A stretch of 64,000 bases of DNA from Bradyrhizobium diazoefficiens USDA 110. GTDB taxonomy: Bacteria > Pseudomonadota > Alphaproteobacteria > Rhizobiales > Xanthobacteraceae. Shown here piece by piece: positions 27,389 to 35,979 of the stretch. Each line of letters begins with the position of its first letter. Position 1 is the first letter of the stretch. The notes under the pieces were generated by a model. That model was not told the origin of the DNA and did not search any database. It was given only the letters and a program-made list of their open reading frames with translations. The stretch lies in the NCBI RefSeq assembly GCF_000011365.1, contig NC_004463.1:3582001-3646000 (forward strand). Reading direction: 5' to 3'. Both the position numbers and the translations under genes were made by a program.

Positions 27389-29074
27389 ATGCGGATTCTG
27401 GGGGCAGCATTGGGGGTCGGGCTGGCAGCTTGCTGCATTGTCTCCGCGCGCTCCCAGTCGATCAATCCCGGCGTGATCCAGAACGACGTCGACCGGCAGC
27501 GCCGGCAGCTCGAACAGCAGAGCGCGCCGCCCAAACTCAACGGGCCGGCGGTGATTGGCGGCGAGCGGGAGAAGTCCCAGCTGTTGAAACCGGGCGGGCC
27601 GAAATTCCGCCTGCGCAAGGTGGAGTTTGACGCGTCGAAGTTCATCACGCCCGCGGAGCTCGACGAGATCGCGAAGAAATATGTCGGCAAGGATGTCGAC
27701 ATCGCCTCGCTGTTGCAGCTCGTCGCCGACATCAATGCCATCTACACCGCGCGCGGCATCGTCACCGGCATCGCGACGCTGCCCGATCAGGATGCCAAGG
27801 GCGGGGTGGTCAAGATCAAGCTGACCGAAGGCCGGCTCCAGAAGACGACCATCGAAGGCAACAAGCAGACTCGCACCGACTACATCCTTCAGCGCGTCAA
27901 GGAGCCGGAAGGCGAGGTCCTCGACGTTTCAAAGCTCAATCGCGACGTGATCTGGTTCAACCGCACCAACGATGTGCAGATCAAGGCGCTGCTCCAGCCC
28001 GGCACGAGCTTCGGCCTGACCGATCTGCAGTTCGCTGTGATCGAGCCGCCGATCGATACCTTGCAGCTCTTCGTCGACAACCAGGGCGTGGAGAACACCG
28101 GCCGTTGGGAAGGCGGCACGTTCTACAAGCGCCACGGCCTGTTCGGCGTCGACGACCGCCTGACCTTCTACGGCGTCCGCTCCGACGGCAATCTCAACGG
28201 CAACGCCGCCTACAGCATTCCGGTCAATCCCTGGGGCGGCCGCGTCGGCGTCAGCTACACCGAAGGCAAGATCAAGATCATCCAGGGACCGTTCGTCGCG
28301 CTCGACGTCACCGGACGCTCCAGCCAGGCCGCGATCAATTTCAGCCAGCCGATCTGGGTGACACAGAACTGGCTGGTGCTGTTCAACGCCGCCGAGACCG
28401 AGGGCAAGACGGTGAGCCGCTTCGCCACGGTCGCCGTCACCGACGATCATTACGACAAGGCTACGGCCGGATTTTCGGTAACCAATTCCGGCAACAGCTA
28501 TTCGATCACGGTCTCGCCGGCGGTGAACTACATCGCGTGGCAGGACCACGTGCTCGGCAACAACCGCGCGTTCAACACCTATACCGGCTCGTTGATCGCG
28601 ACCAGCGCGGCGGGACCGGCGAATTTCAGCGCCAACGTGCTTGCGAGCTGGCAGTACACGCAGGAGAAGCTGCTGCCGGGCGACCAGATCTTCTCGATCG
28701 GCGGTCCGACCACCGTGCGTGGTTATCCCTCCAACTCGGCGTCCGGCGACAGCGGCTATTATTTCAACGCCGAGCTGCACTACAATTGGTCGTCATGGCT
28801 CAAGGGCTTTGACACCTACGTCTTCACCGACTGGGGTGCGGTATATTCGACATTCCCCGGCGTCACCGAACTGGGCTCGGTCGGCGTCGGCTTCTCCTGG
28901 ACCTACGCGCCGTTCATGACCTTTGAGGCAAACTACGCGACGCCGCTGAAGATGGCGGTCTCGACCCAGAACCACTACGAGGCCTATGGCCGCATCATCT
29001 TCCGGCCGCTGTTGATGTTCCAGAAACAGGAAAGCGTCGCGCCTGTGGCGGCGGTTGCTGGCAGCAAGTCGTAG
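27389..29074 (+). CDS. TpsB outer-membrane transporter (ShlB/FhaC/HecB family)
   Basis: 561-residue outer-membrane pore that exports the adjacent exoprotein. The start at 27389, five bases after the exoprotein stop codon, gives a signal peptide (RILGAALGVGLAACCIVSA, cleavage near ARS-QS); a longer frame from 27338 overlaps the exoprotein gene and adds a non-signal extension. Residues about 70-150 are the first POTRA domain (FRLRKVEFDASKFITPAEL), followed by a second, and then the 16-strand barrel. The barrel shows the VRGY motif of loop 6 at residues 443-446 and the FTDWGAVY segment conserved in this family. The order tpsA-tpsB with a 4-base gap marks a dedicated secretion pair. Confidence 0.93.
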   Translation: MRILGAALGVGLAACCIVSARSQSINPGVIQNDVDRQRRQLEQQSAPPKLNGPAVIGGEREKSQLLKPGGPKFRLRKVEFDASKFITPAELDEIAKKYVGKDVDIASLLQLVADINAIYTARGIVTGIATLPDQDAKGGVVKIKLTEGRLQKTTIEGNKQTRTDYILQRVKEPEGEVLDVSKLNRDVIWFNRTNDVQIKALLQPGTSFGLTDLQFAVIEPPIDTLQLFVDNQGVENTGRWEGGTFYKRHGLFGVDDRLTFYGVRSDGNLNGNAAYSIPVNPWGGRVGVSYTEGKIKIIQGPFVALDVTGRSSQAAINFSQPIWVTQNWLVLFNAAETEGKTVSRFATVAVTDDHYDKATAGFSVTNSGNSYSITVSPAVNYIAWQDHVLGNNRAFNTYTGSLIATSAAGPANFSANVLASWQYTQEKLLPGDQIFSIGGPTTVRGYPSNSASGDSGYYFNAELHYNWSSWLKGFDTYVFTDWGAVYSTFPGVTELGSVGVGFSWTYAPFMTFEANYATPLKMAVSTQNHYEAYGRIIFRPLLMFQKQESVAPVAAVAGSKS

Positions 29075-29097
29075 TGGCAGGTTGCCTCTCTCTCAGT

Positions 29098-29184
29098 CGT
29101 CATTGCGAGAAGCTCTTGCGACGAAGCAATCCAGACTACCTCCGCGGCAAGATTCTGGATTGCTTCGCTGCGCTCGCAATGACG
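29098..29184. repeat. Palindromic intergenic repeat, Bradyrhizobium type
   Basis: The ends cgtcattgcgag and ctcgcaatgacg are perfect inverted copies, and inner arms cgaagcaatccag / ctggattgcttcg pair as well, so the whole element folds into one long hairpin. It lies between the convergent ends of tpsB and bluB, where it could also stop transcription from both sides. From memory this sequence family is scattered through Bradyrhizobium genomes; that statement was not checked by search. Confidence 0.8.
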
Positions 29185-29199
29185 GAGGAGGGCGCCGCC

Positions 29200-29832
29200 C
29201 TAGCGCCGCAGCGTGAATTCGTTCGCGCTTCGCCGGTGCTCCCATTTCGCCTGCTCCAGCTCGGGCTGGTCGCATTCGACTTCCGGATAGCCGATGCAGA
29301 GATAGGCGATGAATTTCCAGGTATCAGGCACGTCGAGAATGGTGTGGATGCGATCGGGATGCAGGATCGACACCCAGCCCAGGCCGATGCCTTCCGCACG
29401 CGCGGCGAGCCACATTGCGGTGATCGCCGCGACGACAGAATACTCCGTCGTCTCCGGCATGGTCGCGCGCCCGAGGCCGTGCCCGGTGTCGCTGGCCTTG
29501 TCCGCGAACACGGCGAGGTGGCCGGGGGCCTGTTCGAGGCCCGACAGCTTTAGGGTGGCATAGCGCGCGGCGCGTTCACCGGCATACGCATTCAGCGCGT
29601 CGCCGTTGCAAGTCCTGAAATCGTCGATCACGGCAGTGCGCCGTGCGGCATCGTCGACGATGACGAAGCGCCAGGGTTGGCTGAGGCCGACCGACGGGGA
29701 AAGACAGGCCGTCTCAATCAGGCGTTCCACCGCGCCGTCCGGCAAGGGATCGGTGCGAAAGCGGCGCACGTCACGGCGCCATACGAACAGCTCGCGCAAG
29801 TGTTGGCGGAAGGTGTCGTCGAACTCGACCAT
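29200..29832 (-). CDS. bluB: 5,6-dimethylbenzimidazole synthase BluB
   Basis: 210-residue flavin enzyme of the nitroreductase fold that fragments reduced FMN with oxygen to make 5,6-dimethylbenzimidazole, the lower ligand of B12. Readable signatures are WRRDVRRF near the start, SVGLSQPWRFV, MPETTEYSVV, GIGLGWVSILHPDRI and FIAYLCIGYP near the C-terminus; these separate BluB from ordinary nitroreductases. I start it at the ATG at 29832, which leaves a four-base gap after cobS; a start at 29865 would run into cobS. It is the third gene of a cobU-cobS-bluB unit, so lower-ligand synthesis is made together with nucleotide-loop assembly. Confidence 0.93.
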   Translation of the reverse strand: MVEFDDTFRQHLRELFVWRRDVRRFRTDPLPDGAVERLIETACLSPSVGLSQPWRFVIVDDAARRTAVIDDFRTCNGDALNAYAGERAARYATLKLSGLEQAPGHLAVFADKASDTGHGLGRATMPETTEYSVVAAITAMWLAARAEGIGLGWVSILHPDRIHTILDVPDTWKFIAYLCIGYPEVECDQPELEQAKWEHRRSANEFTLRR

Positions 29833-29836
29833 GAGG

Positions 29837-30619
29837 TCATCGTCCCATCTGGAAGGCCGCGGCAACGAGCAGGATCACGATTTCGCCGGTCTGCTCGAAG
29901 GCGCCGAGAATGTCGCCGGTCTGCCCGCCGATCTGGCGGATGGCAAGCCGTGCCAGGATCAGGCCCGCGAGCGACAGCAGGATCAGGCCGACCAGTGCCT
30001 TGCCCGGTCCAAGTGCGAGGGTGAGAACGAGAGTTCCAACGGCAAAGGCGATGGCGACGCTGCGGCCCGGCGGCGCTCCGGCGCTTGCCGACAGGCCGTC
30101 AGGCCGCGCCGGCGGTACCAGCGACATGAACGCCGGCACGCCCGCGCGGGCTGCGCAATGCGCAGCGCACAGCGCCAGCGTCACCAGCCACGGATTGGCG
30201 ATCGCCGCGAGCGCGCTCCAGCGCAGGCCGAACGACAGGATCAGTGCGCAGACGCCATAGGTCCCGATGCGGCTGTCGCGCATGATCTCGAGCTTGCGCT
30301 CGCGCGTGCGGCCGCCGCCGAGCCCGTCGGCGGTATCGGCAAGCCCGTCCTCGTGCAGCGCGCCGGTGATGAGGGCGGTCGTGGCCAGTGCGAGCAGGGC
30401 GGCAAGGTTCGGCGTCAGTCCGAGCCGGCTGGAGATCTTGTAGACCAAGGCGCCGGCAAGTCCGACCAGCAGTCCCGCGACGGGCAGCGCCCAGGTCGCG
30501 CGCGCGATGGCGCCGTCGGCCGCAGGCTTTGACGATCCGACCGGCAGGAGCGTGACGAACGACGCCGCGATCCTGAGATCGGCGATGACATTCCGGATCG
30601 TCTCGGTGCCCGGTATCAT
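29837..30619 (-). CDS. cobS: Adenosylcobinamide-GDP ribazoletransferase (cobalamin synthase)
   Basis: 260-residue integral membrane enzyme (CobS of enteric bacteria, CobV of Pseudomonas denitrificans; not the cobaltochelatase subunit of the same name). It joins adenosylcobinamide-GDP to alpha-ribazole, the last step of B12 assembly. Several Ala/Leu/Val-rich membrane helices are visible, and the acidic active-site region reads GALHEDGLADTADGLGGG near residues 90-108, with RDSRIGTYG following. Its start overlaps the end of cobU by four bases and bluB follows after four bases. Length is normal for the family. Confidence 0.95.
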   Translation of the reverse strand: MIPGTETIRNVIADLRIAASFVTLLPVGSSKPAADGAIARATWALPVAGLLVGLAGALVYKISSRLGLTPNLAALLALATTALITGALHEDGLADTADGLGGGRTRERKLEIMRDSRIGTYGVCALILSFGLRWSALAAIANPWLVTLALCAAHCAARAGVPAFMSLVPPARPDGLSASAGAPPGRSVAIAFAVGTLVLTLALGPGKALVGLILLSLAGLILARLAIRQIGGQTGDILGAFEQTGEIVILLVAAAFQMGR

Positions 30620-31119
30620 TTCAGCTTCATCGGCAGTCCGGCGACCACGAATTCGACCTCGTCGGCAACGCCGGCGAACGTCTGGTTCATGATTCCGGCG
30701 GCATCGCGATAGGTGCGCGCCAGCGCGTTGTCGGGCACGATACCGAGGCCGACCTCATTGGTGACCATGATGACGGGACTGCGCAAGCGAGGGAGAACCT
30801 CAGCGAGGTGTGTCACCTCGCGCGACCAGTCGCGCTCGGAATGCAGCAGGTTGGACAGCCAGAGCGTCAGGCAATCAACCAGTCTCGCGCCGCCGCCCTC
30901 GGTCTCGACCAGGGCCTGCACCAGGTCGAGCGGCACCTCGCGCTCGATCCAGTCGGCTCCGCGTCGCGCGCGGTGCTTTGCGATGCGGTCCTCCATTTCG
31001 GCGTCGAGCGCCTCGGCTGTGGCAATGTACACAGGCCGGCCGGGAAAGGCCTGCGTGCGCGTCTCCGCACGCCGGCTCTTGCCCGATCGCGCTCCGCCCG
31101 TGATCAAGATGACGGCCAT
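30616..31119 (-). CDS. cobU: Bifunctional adenosylcobinamide kinase / guanylyltransferase
   Basis: 167-residue enzyme (CobU, or CobP in Pseudomonas denitrificans) that phosphorylates adenosylcobinamide and then transfers GMP to it. The P-loop GGARSGKS lies at residues 7-14; YIATAEALDAEM and the His in RIAKHRARRG match the nucleotide-binding and guanylylated-histidine regions. The start at 31119 puts the P-loop at the usual distance from the N-terminus; the frame is open to 31152 but that start adds residues unlike the family. First gene of the leftward cobU-cobS-bluB unit, divergent from cbiB. Confidence 0.93.
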   Translation of the reverse strand: MAVILITGGARSGKSRRAETRTQAFPGRPVYIATAEALDAEMEDRIAKHRARRGADWIEREVPLDLVQALVETEGGGARLVDCLTLWLSNLLHSERDWSREVTHLAEVLPRLRSPVIMVTNEVGLGIVPDNALARTYRDAAGIMNQTFAGVADEVEFVVAGLPMKLK

Positions 31120-31246
31120 AAAAGTCTCCTGTCGGCCAGCACTAATCACCAAACGGGGCCAAAGACAAAGCCGAAATCAGGCGGCCAGGGGCTTGCACTC
31201 TTCCGCCGTCTTGCGCAACAGGGGCGGAGCGAGACGGGAGATTTGT

Positions 31247-32188
31247 GTGGGCTTGGCGGGTGCGATGGCGGTGGCGATGGCGGTGGATGCCCTGTTGGGC
31301 TGGCCGGCCCCGCTGTTCGCACGGATCGGCCATCCCGTGACCTGGCTCGGCCGCCTGATCGCGGCCATCGACACCGCCTGGAATCGCGGGTCCGATCCGC
31401 CGGCGCTGCGCCGTGCCGCGGGCATTGCCGGAGCGTTCCTTGTGATCGCGGTCTCGGCCGCACTCGGCTGGGCGCTTCAGTCGTTGCTCCCCTCGGGCTG
31501 GATCCAGATCGTGCTGGCGGGGGTCCTGGCCTGGCCGCTGGTCGCGCTGCGCTCGCTGCATGATCATGTTGCCGCCGTTGCCGCACCTTTGCAGGCCGGC
31601 GACATCGCCGGCGCGCGCGACGCGGTCTCGCGCATCGTCGGCCGCGATCCTGCGGCGCTCGATGAAGCCGGCATCGCGCGCGCGGCGATCGAGAGTCTTG
31701 CGGAAAACGCCTCCGACGGCATCGTGGCGCCCGTGTTCTGGGGCGCGCTGTTCGGTCTGCCCGGCATTTTGGGTTACAAGGCTATCAACACGCTGGACTC
31801 CATGATCGGCCATCGCAGCGAGCGACACGAAGCCTTTGGCTGGGCGGCGGCGCGGATCGACGACGTCGCCAATTTCATTCCGGCGCGGCTGACCGGGTTT
31901 CTGTTCGTGCTGCTGGCGCCGCACAGGGCGGAGGCATTGTCGTGCATGACGCGCGATGCGCGCCGGCATCGCTCGCCCAACGCCGGCTGGCCGGAAGCGG
32001 CGATGGCCGGCGCGCTCGGCGTGCGGCTCAGCGGTCCCCGGATCTACCACGGCAGCATCACGAACGAGCCCTGGCTGAACGAAGGTGCGCGCGATCCGCT
32101 CGCCGCTGACATCTGCGAGGGACTGACGGTCTACCGCCGCGCCATGCTGCTGCTCGCCGGCCTCCTTGCGATCCTCAGCTTCGCGTGA
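31247..32188 (+). CDS. cbiB: Adenosylcobinamide-phosphate synthase CbiB
   Basis: 313-residue membrane protein (CbiB; CobD of Pseudomonas denitrificans) that attaches aminopropanol phosphate to adenosylcobyric acid. Membrane helices are spread along the length, with family motifs ALLGWPAPLFARIGHPVTWLGR near the start, ESLAENASDGIVAPVFWG and KAINTLDSMIGHR. The frame is open far upstream, but a GGGAG site six bases before the GTG at 31247 and the match to known N-termini support that start; ATG at 31265 is the alternative. It overlaps cobC by four bases (GTGA). Confidence 0.93.
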   Translation: MGLAGAMAVAMAVDALLGWPAPLFARIGHPVTWLGRLIAAIDTAWNRGSDPPALRRAAGIAGAFLVIAVSAALGWALQSLLPSGWIQIVLAGVLAWPLVALRSLHDHVAAVAAPLQAGDIAGARDAVSRIVGRDPAALDEAGIARAAIESLAENASDGIVAPVFWGALFGLPGILGYKAINTLDSMIGHRSERHEAFGWAAARIDDVANFIPARLTGFLFVLLAPHRAEALSCMTRDARRHRSPNAGWPEAAMAGALGVRLSGPRIYHGSITNEPWLNEGARDPLAADICEGLTVYRRAMLLLAGLLAILSFA

Positions 32189-33165
32189 AAGAACAGGACA
32201 TGCGTGAGCACGGCGGAAATCTCGATCTGGCCCAGCAGCGTTTTGGCGGACGCGCGGAGGACTGGATCGATCTCTCGACGGGGATCAACCGGCTGCCTTA
32301 TCCGGCGGGCGAGGTGAGCATGCGCGCGTGGAGCGCGCTGCCGTCGCGTGCCGAGATCGATGCCTTGCATCAGGCGGCGCAGCACGCCTACCGCACGAGC
32401 GCGGCGCTCGTCGCGATGGGCGGCGCGCAAGCCGCAATTCAATTGCTGCCGCAGCTTGGGCCGCGCGGCCGCGCCCGCATCCTCGCGCCGACCTATAACG
32501 AATATGCCGGAGTCCTGTCGGCTGCGGGCTGGGATGTCCTGGAGGTCGGCGATCTCGACGCACTGGTGGGCGCGGATCTCGCCATCGTCGTCAACCCCAA
32601 CAACCCCGATGGCCGGTGCCATACGCCGCAGGATTTGCTGGCACTGCTGCCGCGCGTCGGCCGTCTCGTCATCGACGAGAGCTTTGTCGACGCCGTTCCG
32701 CAGCTGTCGCTTGCGCCGGAAGCGGATCATCCGGGGCTGCTGATCCTGCGCTCCTTCGGGAAGTTTTATGGTCTGGCCGGCCTGCGGCTTGGGTTTGCAC
32801 TCGGTAGCGCGGCCGACATCGCCAGGATTGCGGCGATGTCGGGGCCATGGCCGGTCTCGGGGGCGGCGATCGCGATCGGCTGCCGCGCATTGCGTGATGA
32901 TGCCTGGGCGGGGTCCACGTCAGCGCGGCTTGTGCGCGACTGTGCCCGTCTCGACGACATGGCGCGAGCGCAGGGCTGGCGGTTCGTTGGCGGCACGCCG
33001 CTGTTTCGTCTCTACGAGACGCCGGATGCGCTGGCCGCGCAGGAGAAGCTCGCGCGCGGCCAGATCTGGTCGCGCGTCTTCGTGCAGAAGCCGACATGGC
33101 TGCGGCTCGGACTTCCGGGCAGCGAGCCCGAATGGACGCGCCTCGCCGAGGTCCTAGCGCGCTAG
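32185..33165 (+). CDS. cobC: Threonine-phosphate decarboxylase
   Basis: 326-residue PLP-dependent enzyme of the aminotransferase fold type I (CobC of Pseudomonas denitrificans, CobD of Salmonella). It decarboxylates L-threonine phosphate to aminopropanol phosphate, the substrate of the preceding CbiB. The PLP lysine is Lys193 in [28 protein letters not shown] near residue 30 and VNPNNPDGR near 133 are family signatures. The GTG at 32185 overlaps the cbiB stop; an ATG at 32200 with an AGGA site close before it is a possible alternative. Its last 12 bases overlap the convergent cobQ gene. Confidence 0.92.
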   Translation: MKEQDMREHGGNLDLAQQRFGGRAEDWIDLSTGINRLPYPAGEVSMRAWSALPSRAEIDALHQAAQHAYRTSAALVAMGGAQAAIQLLPQLGPRGRARILAPTYNEYAGVLSAAGWDVLEVGDLDALVGADLAIVVNPNNPDGRCHTPQDLLALLPRVGRLVIDESFVDAVPQLSLAPEADHPGLLILRSFGKFYGLAGLRLGFALGSAADIARIAAMSGPWPVSGAAIAIGCRALRDDAWAGSTSARLVRDCARLDDMARAQGWRFVGGTPLFRLYETPDALAAQEKLARGQIWSRVFVQKPTWLRLGLPGSEPEWTRLAEVLAR

Positions 33166-34602
33166 CGAAAGCAGGCCTTCGACGTCGAGATGCTTTTCGA
33201 TGTGATCGGCGAGCGCATCGAGCGCGCTCTCGACCCTGCTGTGATAGGGCTCGTCGCCTGCCGGGATGTCGAGCTTGGTCAAAAACGCTTTCCGGAAATC
33301 ATCCGACGTGAACAGGCCGTGCAAATAGCTACCCTGAACGCGGCCATCGCTGGAGATTGCGCCTTCAGGCTCGCCATTCAGTTTGGCGAACGGACGGGCG
33401 CGATCGGGCCCGTCGGTGCGGCCGATGTGGATTTCGTAAGCCTGGATCGGCTGGTTGGTTGCCGCATGCACGGCCGTGACCCGTGTCAGTGTTTTCTGCG
33501 GGCTCATCACCGTTTGCACATCCAAGAGCCCGAGGCCCGGTGTGTCGCCGGCAGGGCCTTCGATCCCGTCGGGGTCGGCAACGCTGCGTCCGAGCATCTG
33601 ATAGCCGCCGCAGAGGCCGAGCACGTGGCCGCCGCGGCGATAATGCGCCAGGAGATCAATGTCCCAGCCCTGCGCCCGCAGGAAGGCGAGGTCGCCGCGG
33701 GTGGATTTGGAGCCGGGGATGATGACGAGACGCACATCGCCGGGGATCGCTTCACCCGGCCGCACCATGACGAGATCGACGGCCGCCTCGAGCTTGAGCG
33801 GATCGAGATCGTCGAAATTGGCGATCCGCGACAGCGCGAGGCAAGCGATCTTGCATTGGCCCGGCTTTCGCGCGTCACTCAGGCCCAGCGCGTCCTCGGC
33901 GGGCAACTCGCCGGCGCGCGCAAACCAGGGCAGCACGCCAAAACCGCGCCAGGCGGTCTTTGCTTCGATCAGCTTGTAGCCGTCATCGAACAGTGTGGGA
34001 TCGCCGCGAAATTTGTTGATGACAAAACCCTGGATCATCGCAGCATCGTCGGGGTCGATCACAGTCTTGATGCCGACGAGCTGGGCGATGACGCCGCCGC
34101 GGTCGATATCGCCGATCAGCACCACGGGCACGTCGGCCTTGCGCGCAAAACCCATGTTGGCGATGTCGGCCTTGCGCAAATTGACCTCGGCGGGGCTGCC
34201 GGCGCCTTCGACCAGCACGAGATCGGCGCGCGCCTTCAGCCGCTCAAAGCTCTCCAGCACCGCGCCCATCAATGACGGTTTCATCGCCGCGTATTCGCGC
34301 GCCCGCGCGGTCGCGATGCGTTTGCCGTGGACAACGACCTGCGCGCCGACATCGGTCTCGGGCTTCAGGAGCACCGGGTTCATGTCGGTGTGCGGCTCGA
34401 CGCCGGCGGCGAGGGCTTGCAGTGCTTGGGCGCGGCCGATCTCGCCGCCGTCGACGGTCACGGCGGCATTGTTCGACATGTTCTGCGGCTTGAAGGGAAG
34501 CACGCGCAGCCCACGCCGCGTGAAGGCGCGCGCAAGGCCGGCGACGATGAGCGACTTGCCCACGTCCGAGCCGGCCCCCTGGATCATCAATGCGCGCGCC
34601 AT
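33154..34602 (-). CDS. cobQ: Cobyric acid synthase
   Basis: 482-residue glutamine-dependent amidotransferase that amidates four side chains (b, d, e, g) of adenosylcobyrinic acid a,c-diamide. The N-terminal ATP-binding domain carries the P-loop-like GAGSDVGKS at residues 9-17 and KPQNMSNN near 38-45. The C-terminal glutaminase domain has the nucleophile Cys331 in [10 protein letters not shown] and a catalytic His in YLHGLF near residue 430. Twelve bases separate its start from the end of cobO, so cobO-cobQ is a leftward unit. Its 3' end overlaps cobC. Confidence 0.95.
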   Translation of the reverse strand: MARALMIQGAGSDVGKSLIVAGLARAFTRRGLRVLPFKPQNMSNNAAVTVDGGEIGRAQALQALAAGVEPHTDMNPVLLKPETDVGAQVVVHGKRIATARAREYAAMKPSLMGAVLESFERLKARADLVLVEGAGSPAEVNLRKADIANMGFARKADVPVVLIGDIDRGGVIAQLVGIKTVIDPDDAAMIQGFVINKFRGDPTLFDDGYKLIEAKTAWRGFGVLPWFARAGELPAEDALGLSDARKPGQCKIACLALSRIANFDDLDPLKLEAAVDLVMVRPGEAIPGDVRLVIIPGSKSTRGDLAFLRAQGWDIDLLAHYRRGGHVLGLCGGYQMLGRSVADPDGIEGPAGDTPGLGLLDVQTVMSPQKTLTRVTAVHAATNQPIQAYEIHIGRTDGPDRARPFAKLNGEPEGAISSDGRVQGSYLHGLFTSDDFRKAFLTKLDIPAGDEPYHSRVESALDALADHIEKHLDVEGLLSLAR

Positions 34603-34613
34603 CGCGTGTGTCT

Positions 34614-35249
34614 TCAGAACTCGACGCCGGCTTGCGCCTTGATGCCGGAGCGGAACGGATGTTTCACCAGCGTCATCTCGGTGACGAGGTCGGCGATCTC
34701 GATCAGCTCGTCCTTGGCATTGCGCCCGGTGAGCACGACATGTGTCATCGCAGGCTTTTGCGTCGTCAGGAACTCGACGACCTCAGCGATATCGAGGTAG
34801 TCGTAGCGCAGCGCGATGTTGATCTCGTCGAGCACGACCATGCGCAAGCTGGGATCGAGAATCAGCTCCTTGGCCTTCTCCCAGCCGGCGCGCGCAGCGG
34901 CGATGTCGCGGGCGCGGTCCTGCGTCTCCCAGGTGAAACCTTCGCCCATCGCGTGGAACTGGCAGAGATCGCCGAAATGGCCGGTGAGGAGGCGCCGCTC
35001 GCCTGTATCCCAGGCGCCCTTGATGAACTGCACGACCGCGCAGGGGTAGCCATGGGCGACGCAGCGCACGATCATGCCGAAGGCGGAGGAGGACTTGCCC
35101 TTGCCGGCGCCGGTATGGACGATGATGAGGCCCTTCTCGCCGCTCTTGGTCGCCATGATCTTGTCGCGGGCGGCCTTCTTCTTCGCCATTTTCGCGGCGT
35201 GGCGGGCATCGGTTTCCTCGGCCGTTTGGGTATCCGGTTCAGGCGTCAT
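34614..35249 (-). CDS. cobO: Cob(I)yrinic acid a,c-diamide adenosyltransferase
   Basis: 211-residue CobA/CobO/BtuR-type enzyme that moves the adenosyl group from ATP to reduced corrinoid. The P-loop [13 protein letters not shown] near residues 48-60 and the segments [14 protein letters not shown] and [21 protein letters not shown] are diagnostic. The frame stays open to 35615, but the upstream part runs antisense through the cobalamin riboswitch; the ATG at 35249 fits known N-termini. It is divergent from riboswitch 1 and heads the cobO-cobQ unit. It is not preceded by a B12 aptamer on its own strand. Confidence 0.95.
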   Translation of the reverse strand: MTPEPDTQTAEETDARHAAKMAKKKAARDKIMATKSGEKGLIIVHTGAGKGKSSSAFGMIVRCVAHGYPCAVVQFIKGAWDTGERRLLTGHFGDLCQFHAMGEGFTWETQDRARDIAAARAGWEKAKELILDPSLRMVVLDEINIALRYDYLDIAEVVEFLTTQKPAMTHVVLTGRNAKDELIEIADLVTEMTLVKHPFRSGIKAQAGVEF

Positions 35250-35267
35250 CGGACGGGGTCCTTCGGC

Positions 35268-35296
35268 TTGACAAGAGGCGGCCAGGGGCAAATGGT
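35268..35296 (+). promoter_or_regulatory. Candidate promoter for riboswitch 1
   Basis: A perfect TTGACA -35 element at 35268-35273, 17 bases of spacer, and a poor -10 candidate aatggt at 35291-35296. The predicted start site near 35303 would place the cobalamin aptamer at the very 5' end of the transcript, as usual. Confidence 0.4.
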
Positions 35297-35302
35297 GGCC
35301 CG

Positions 35303-35500
35303 GCGTTGGTTCCTGTCCTATGACAGGCGAAGAGGGAATGCGATAGGGTCCGAATCGGCAAGATTTGGGTCCAAAATGCAGCCGCCCCCGCGACCGTGAC
35401 CGGAGAGATGCCCGAGGCCACTGATCCCTGACGGGATCGGGAAGGCGGGGATCGAAGGGCAAAACCCTGCTCCGCAAGCCGGGAGACCTGCCAGCGCGGA
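35303..35500 (+). promoter_or_regulatory. Cobalamin riboswitch 1 (before the main cob operon)
   Basis: Conserved aptamer elements appear in order: gaagagggaatgcg near 35329-35342, gcagccgcccccgcgac at 35378-35394, the gaggccactg block at 35414-35423, cgggaaggcg at 35438-35447, and the B12 box agccgggagacctgcc at 35477-35492. It lies about 105 bases ahead of the DUF1636-cobW-cobN operon, so adenosylcobalamin should lower expression of that operon. Confidence 0.93.
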
Positions 35501-35604
35501 CGATTTTGGACCGGCGGACGGGGTGTTCCGCGACGGGGAAACGGACCCTCGCAAGACCGGTTCGTGGGCCTCTTCGCCTCCCGCTGTTTATTCTGGAAGA
35601 GGCG

Positions 35605-35979
35605 ATGAGCGTCACACTTCACGTCTGCATTACCTGCCGTGCCGGCGAGACGCTTGGCGAGGGCGAAGTCACGCCGGGCAAGCGCCTTCACGGTGCGATT
35701 GTCGACGCCGGCGTGCCCGATGGTGTCACTGTGGTTCCGGTCGAATGCCTGTCGGCATGCAGCCAGGGCTGCTCGGTGGCGCTCAGTGCGCCCGGCCGCT
35801 GGTCCTATGTCTATGGCCGCCTGTCGGACGCCAACGCGCGCGACGTGATCGCAGGCGCCGCCGCCTATGCGGCCGCGCCCGACGGCCTTGTGCCCTGGCG
35901 CAGCCGTCCCGAGATCTTCCGCAAGCAGTCGCTTGCGCGCATTCCCCCCATTGCCGTCGTGCCGGAGGCCGCCGAATGA
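35605..35979 (+). CDS. DUF1636 cysteine-rich protein
   Basis: 124-residue cytoplasmic protein of the DUF1636 family, often found beside cobW in B12 loci. It has a thioredoxin-fold ferredoxin look: Cys8 and Cys11 (VCITCR) and Cys48, Cys52 and Cys56 (ECLSACSQGC), a layout that could hold a [2Fe-2S] cluster or a metal ion. The ATG at 35605 has a GGAAGAGG site just upstream; earlier in-frame codons lie inside the riboswitch. It is first in the operon and overlaps cobW by four bases. Function is not known; a role in cobalt delivery or redox in insertion is inference from the Cys pattern and context. Confidence 0.85.
   Translation: MSVTLHVCITCRAGETLGEGEVTPGKRLHGAIVDAGVPDGVTVVPVECLSACSQGCSVALSAPGRWSYVYGRLSDANARDVIAGAAAYAAAPDGLVPWRSRPEIFRKQSLARIPPIAVVPEAAE

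Noticed and set aside
31120..31246. Possible cobalamin riboswitch between cobU and cbiB
   Set aside because: No B12 box or gccactg block on either strand; only 127 bases, too short for the aptamer.
35250..35615. N-terminal extension of cobO open to 35615
   Set aside because: It would be encoded antisense to the conserved cobalamin aptamer and adds about 120 residues not found in this enzyme family.
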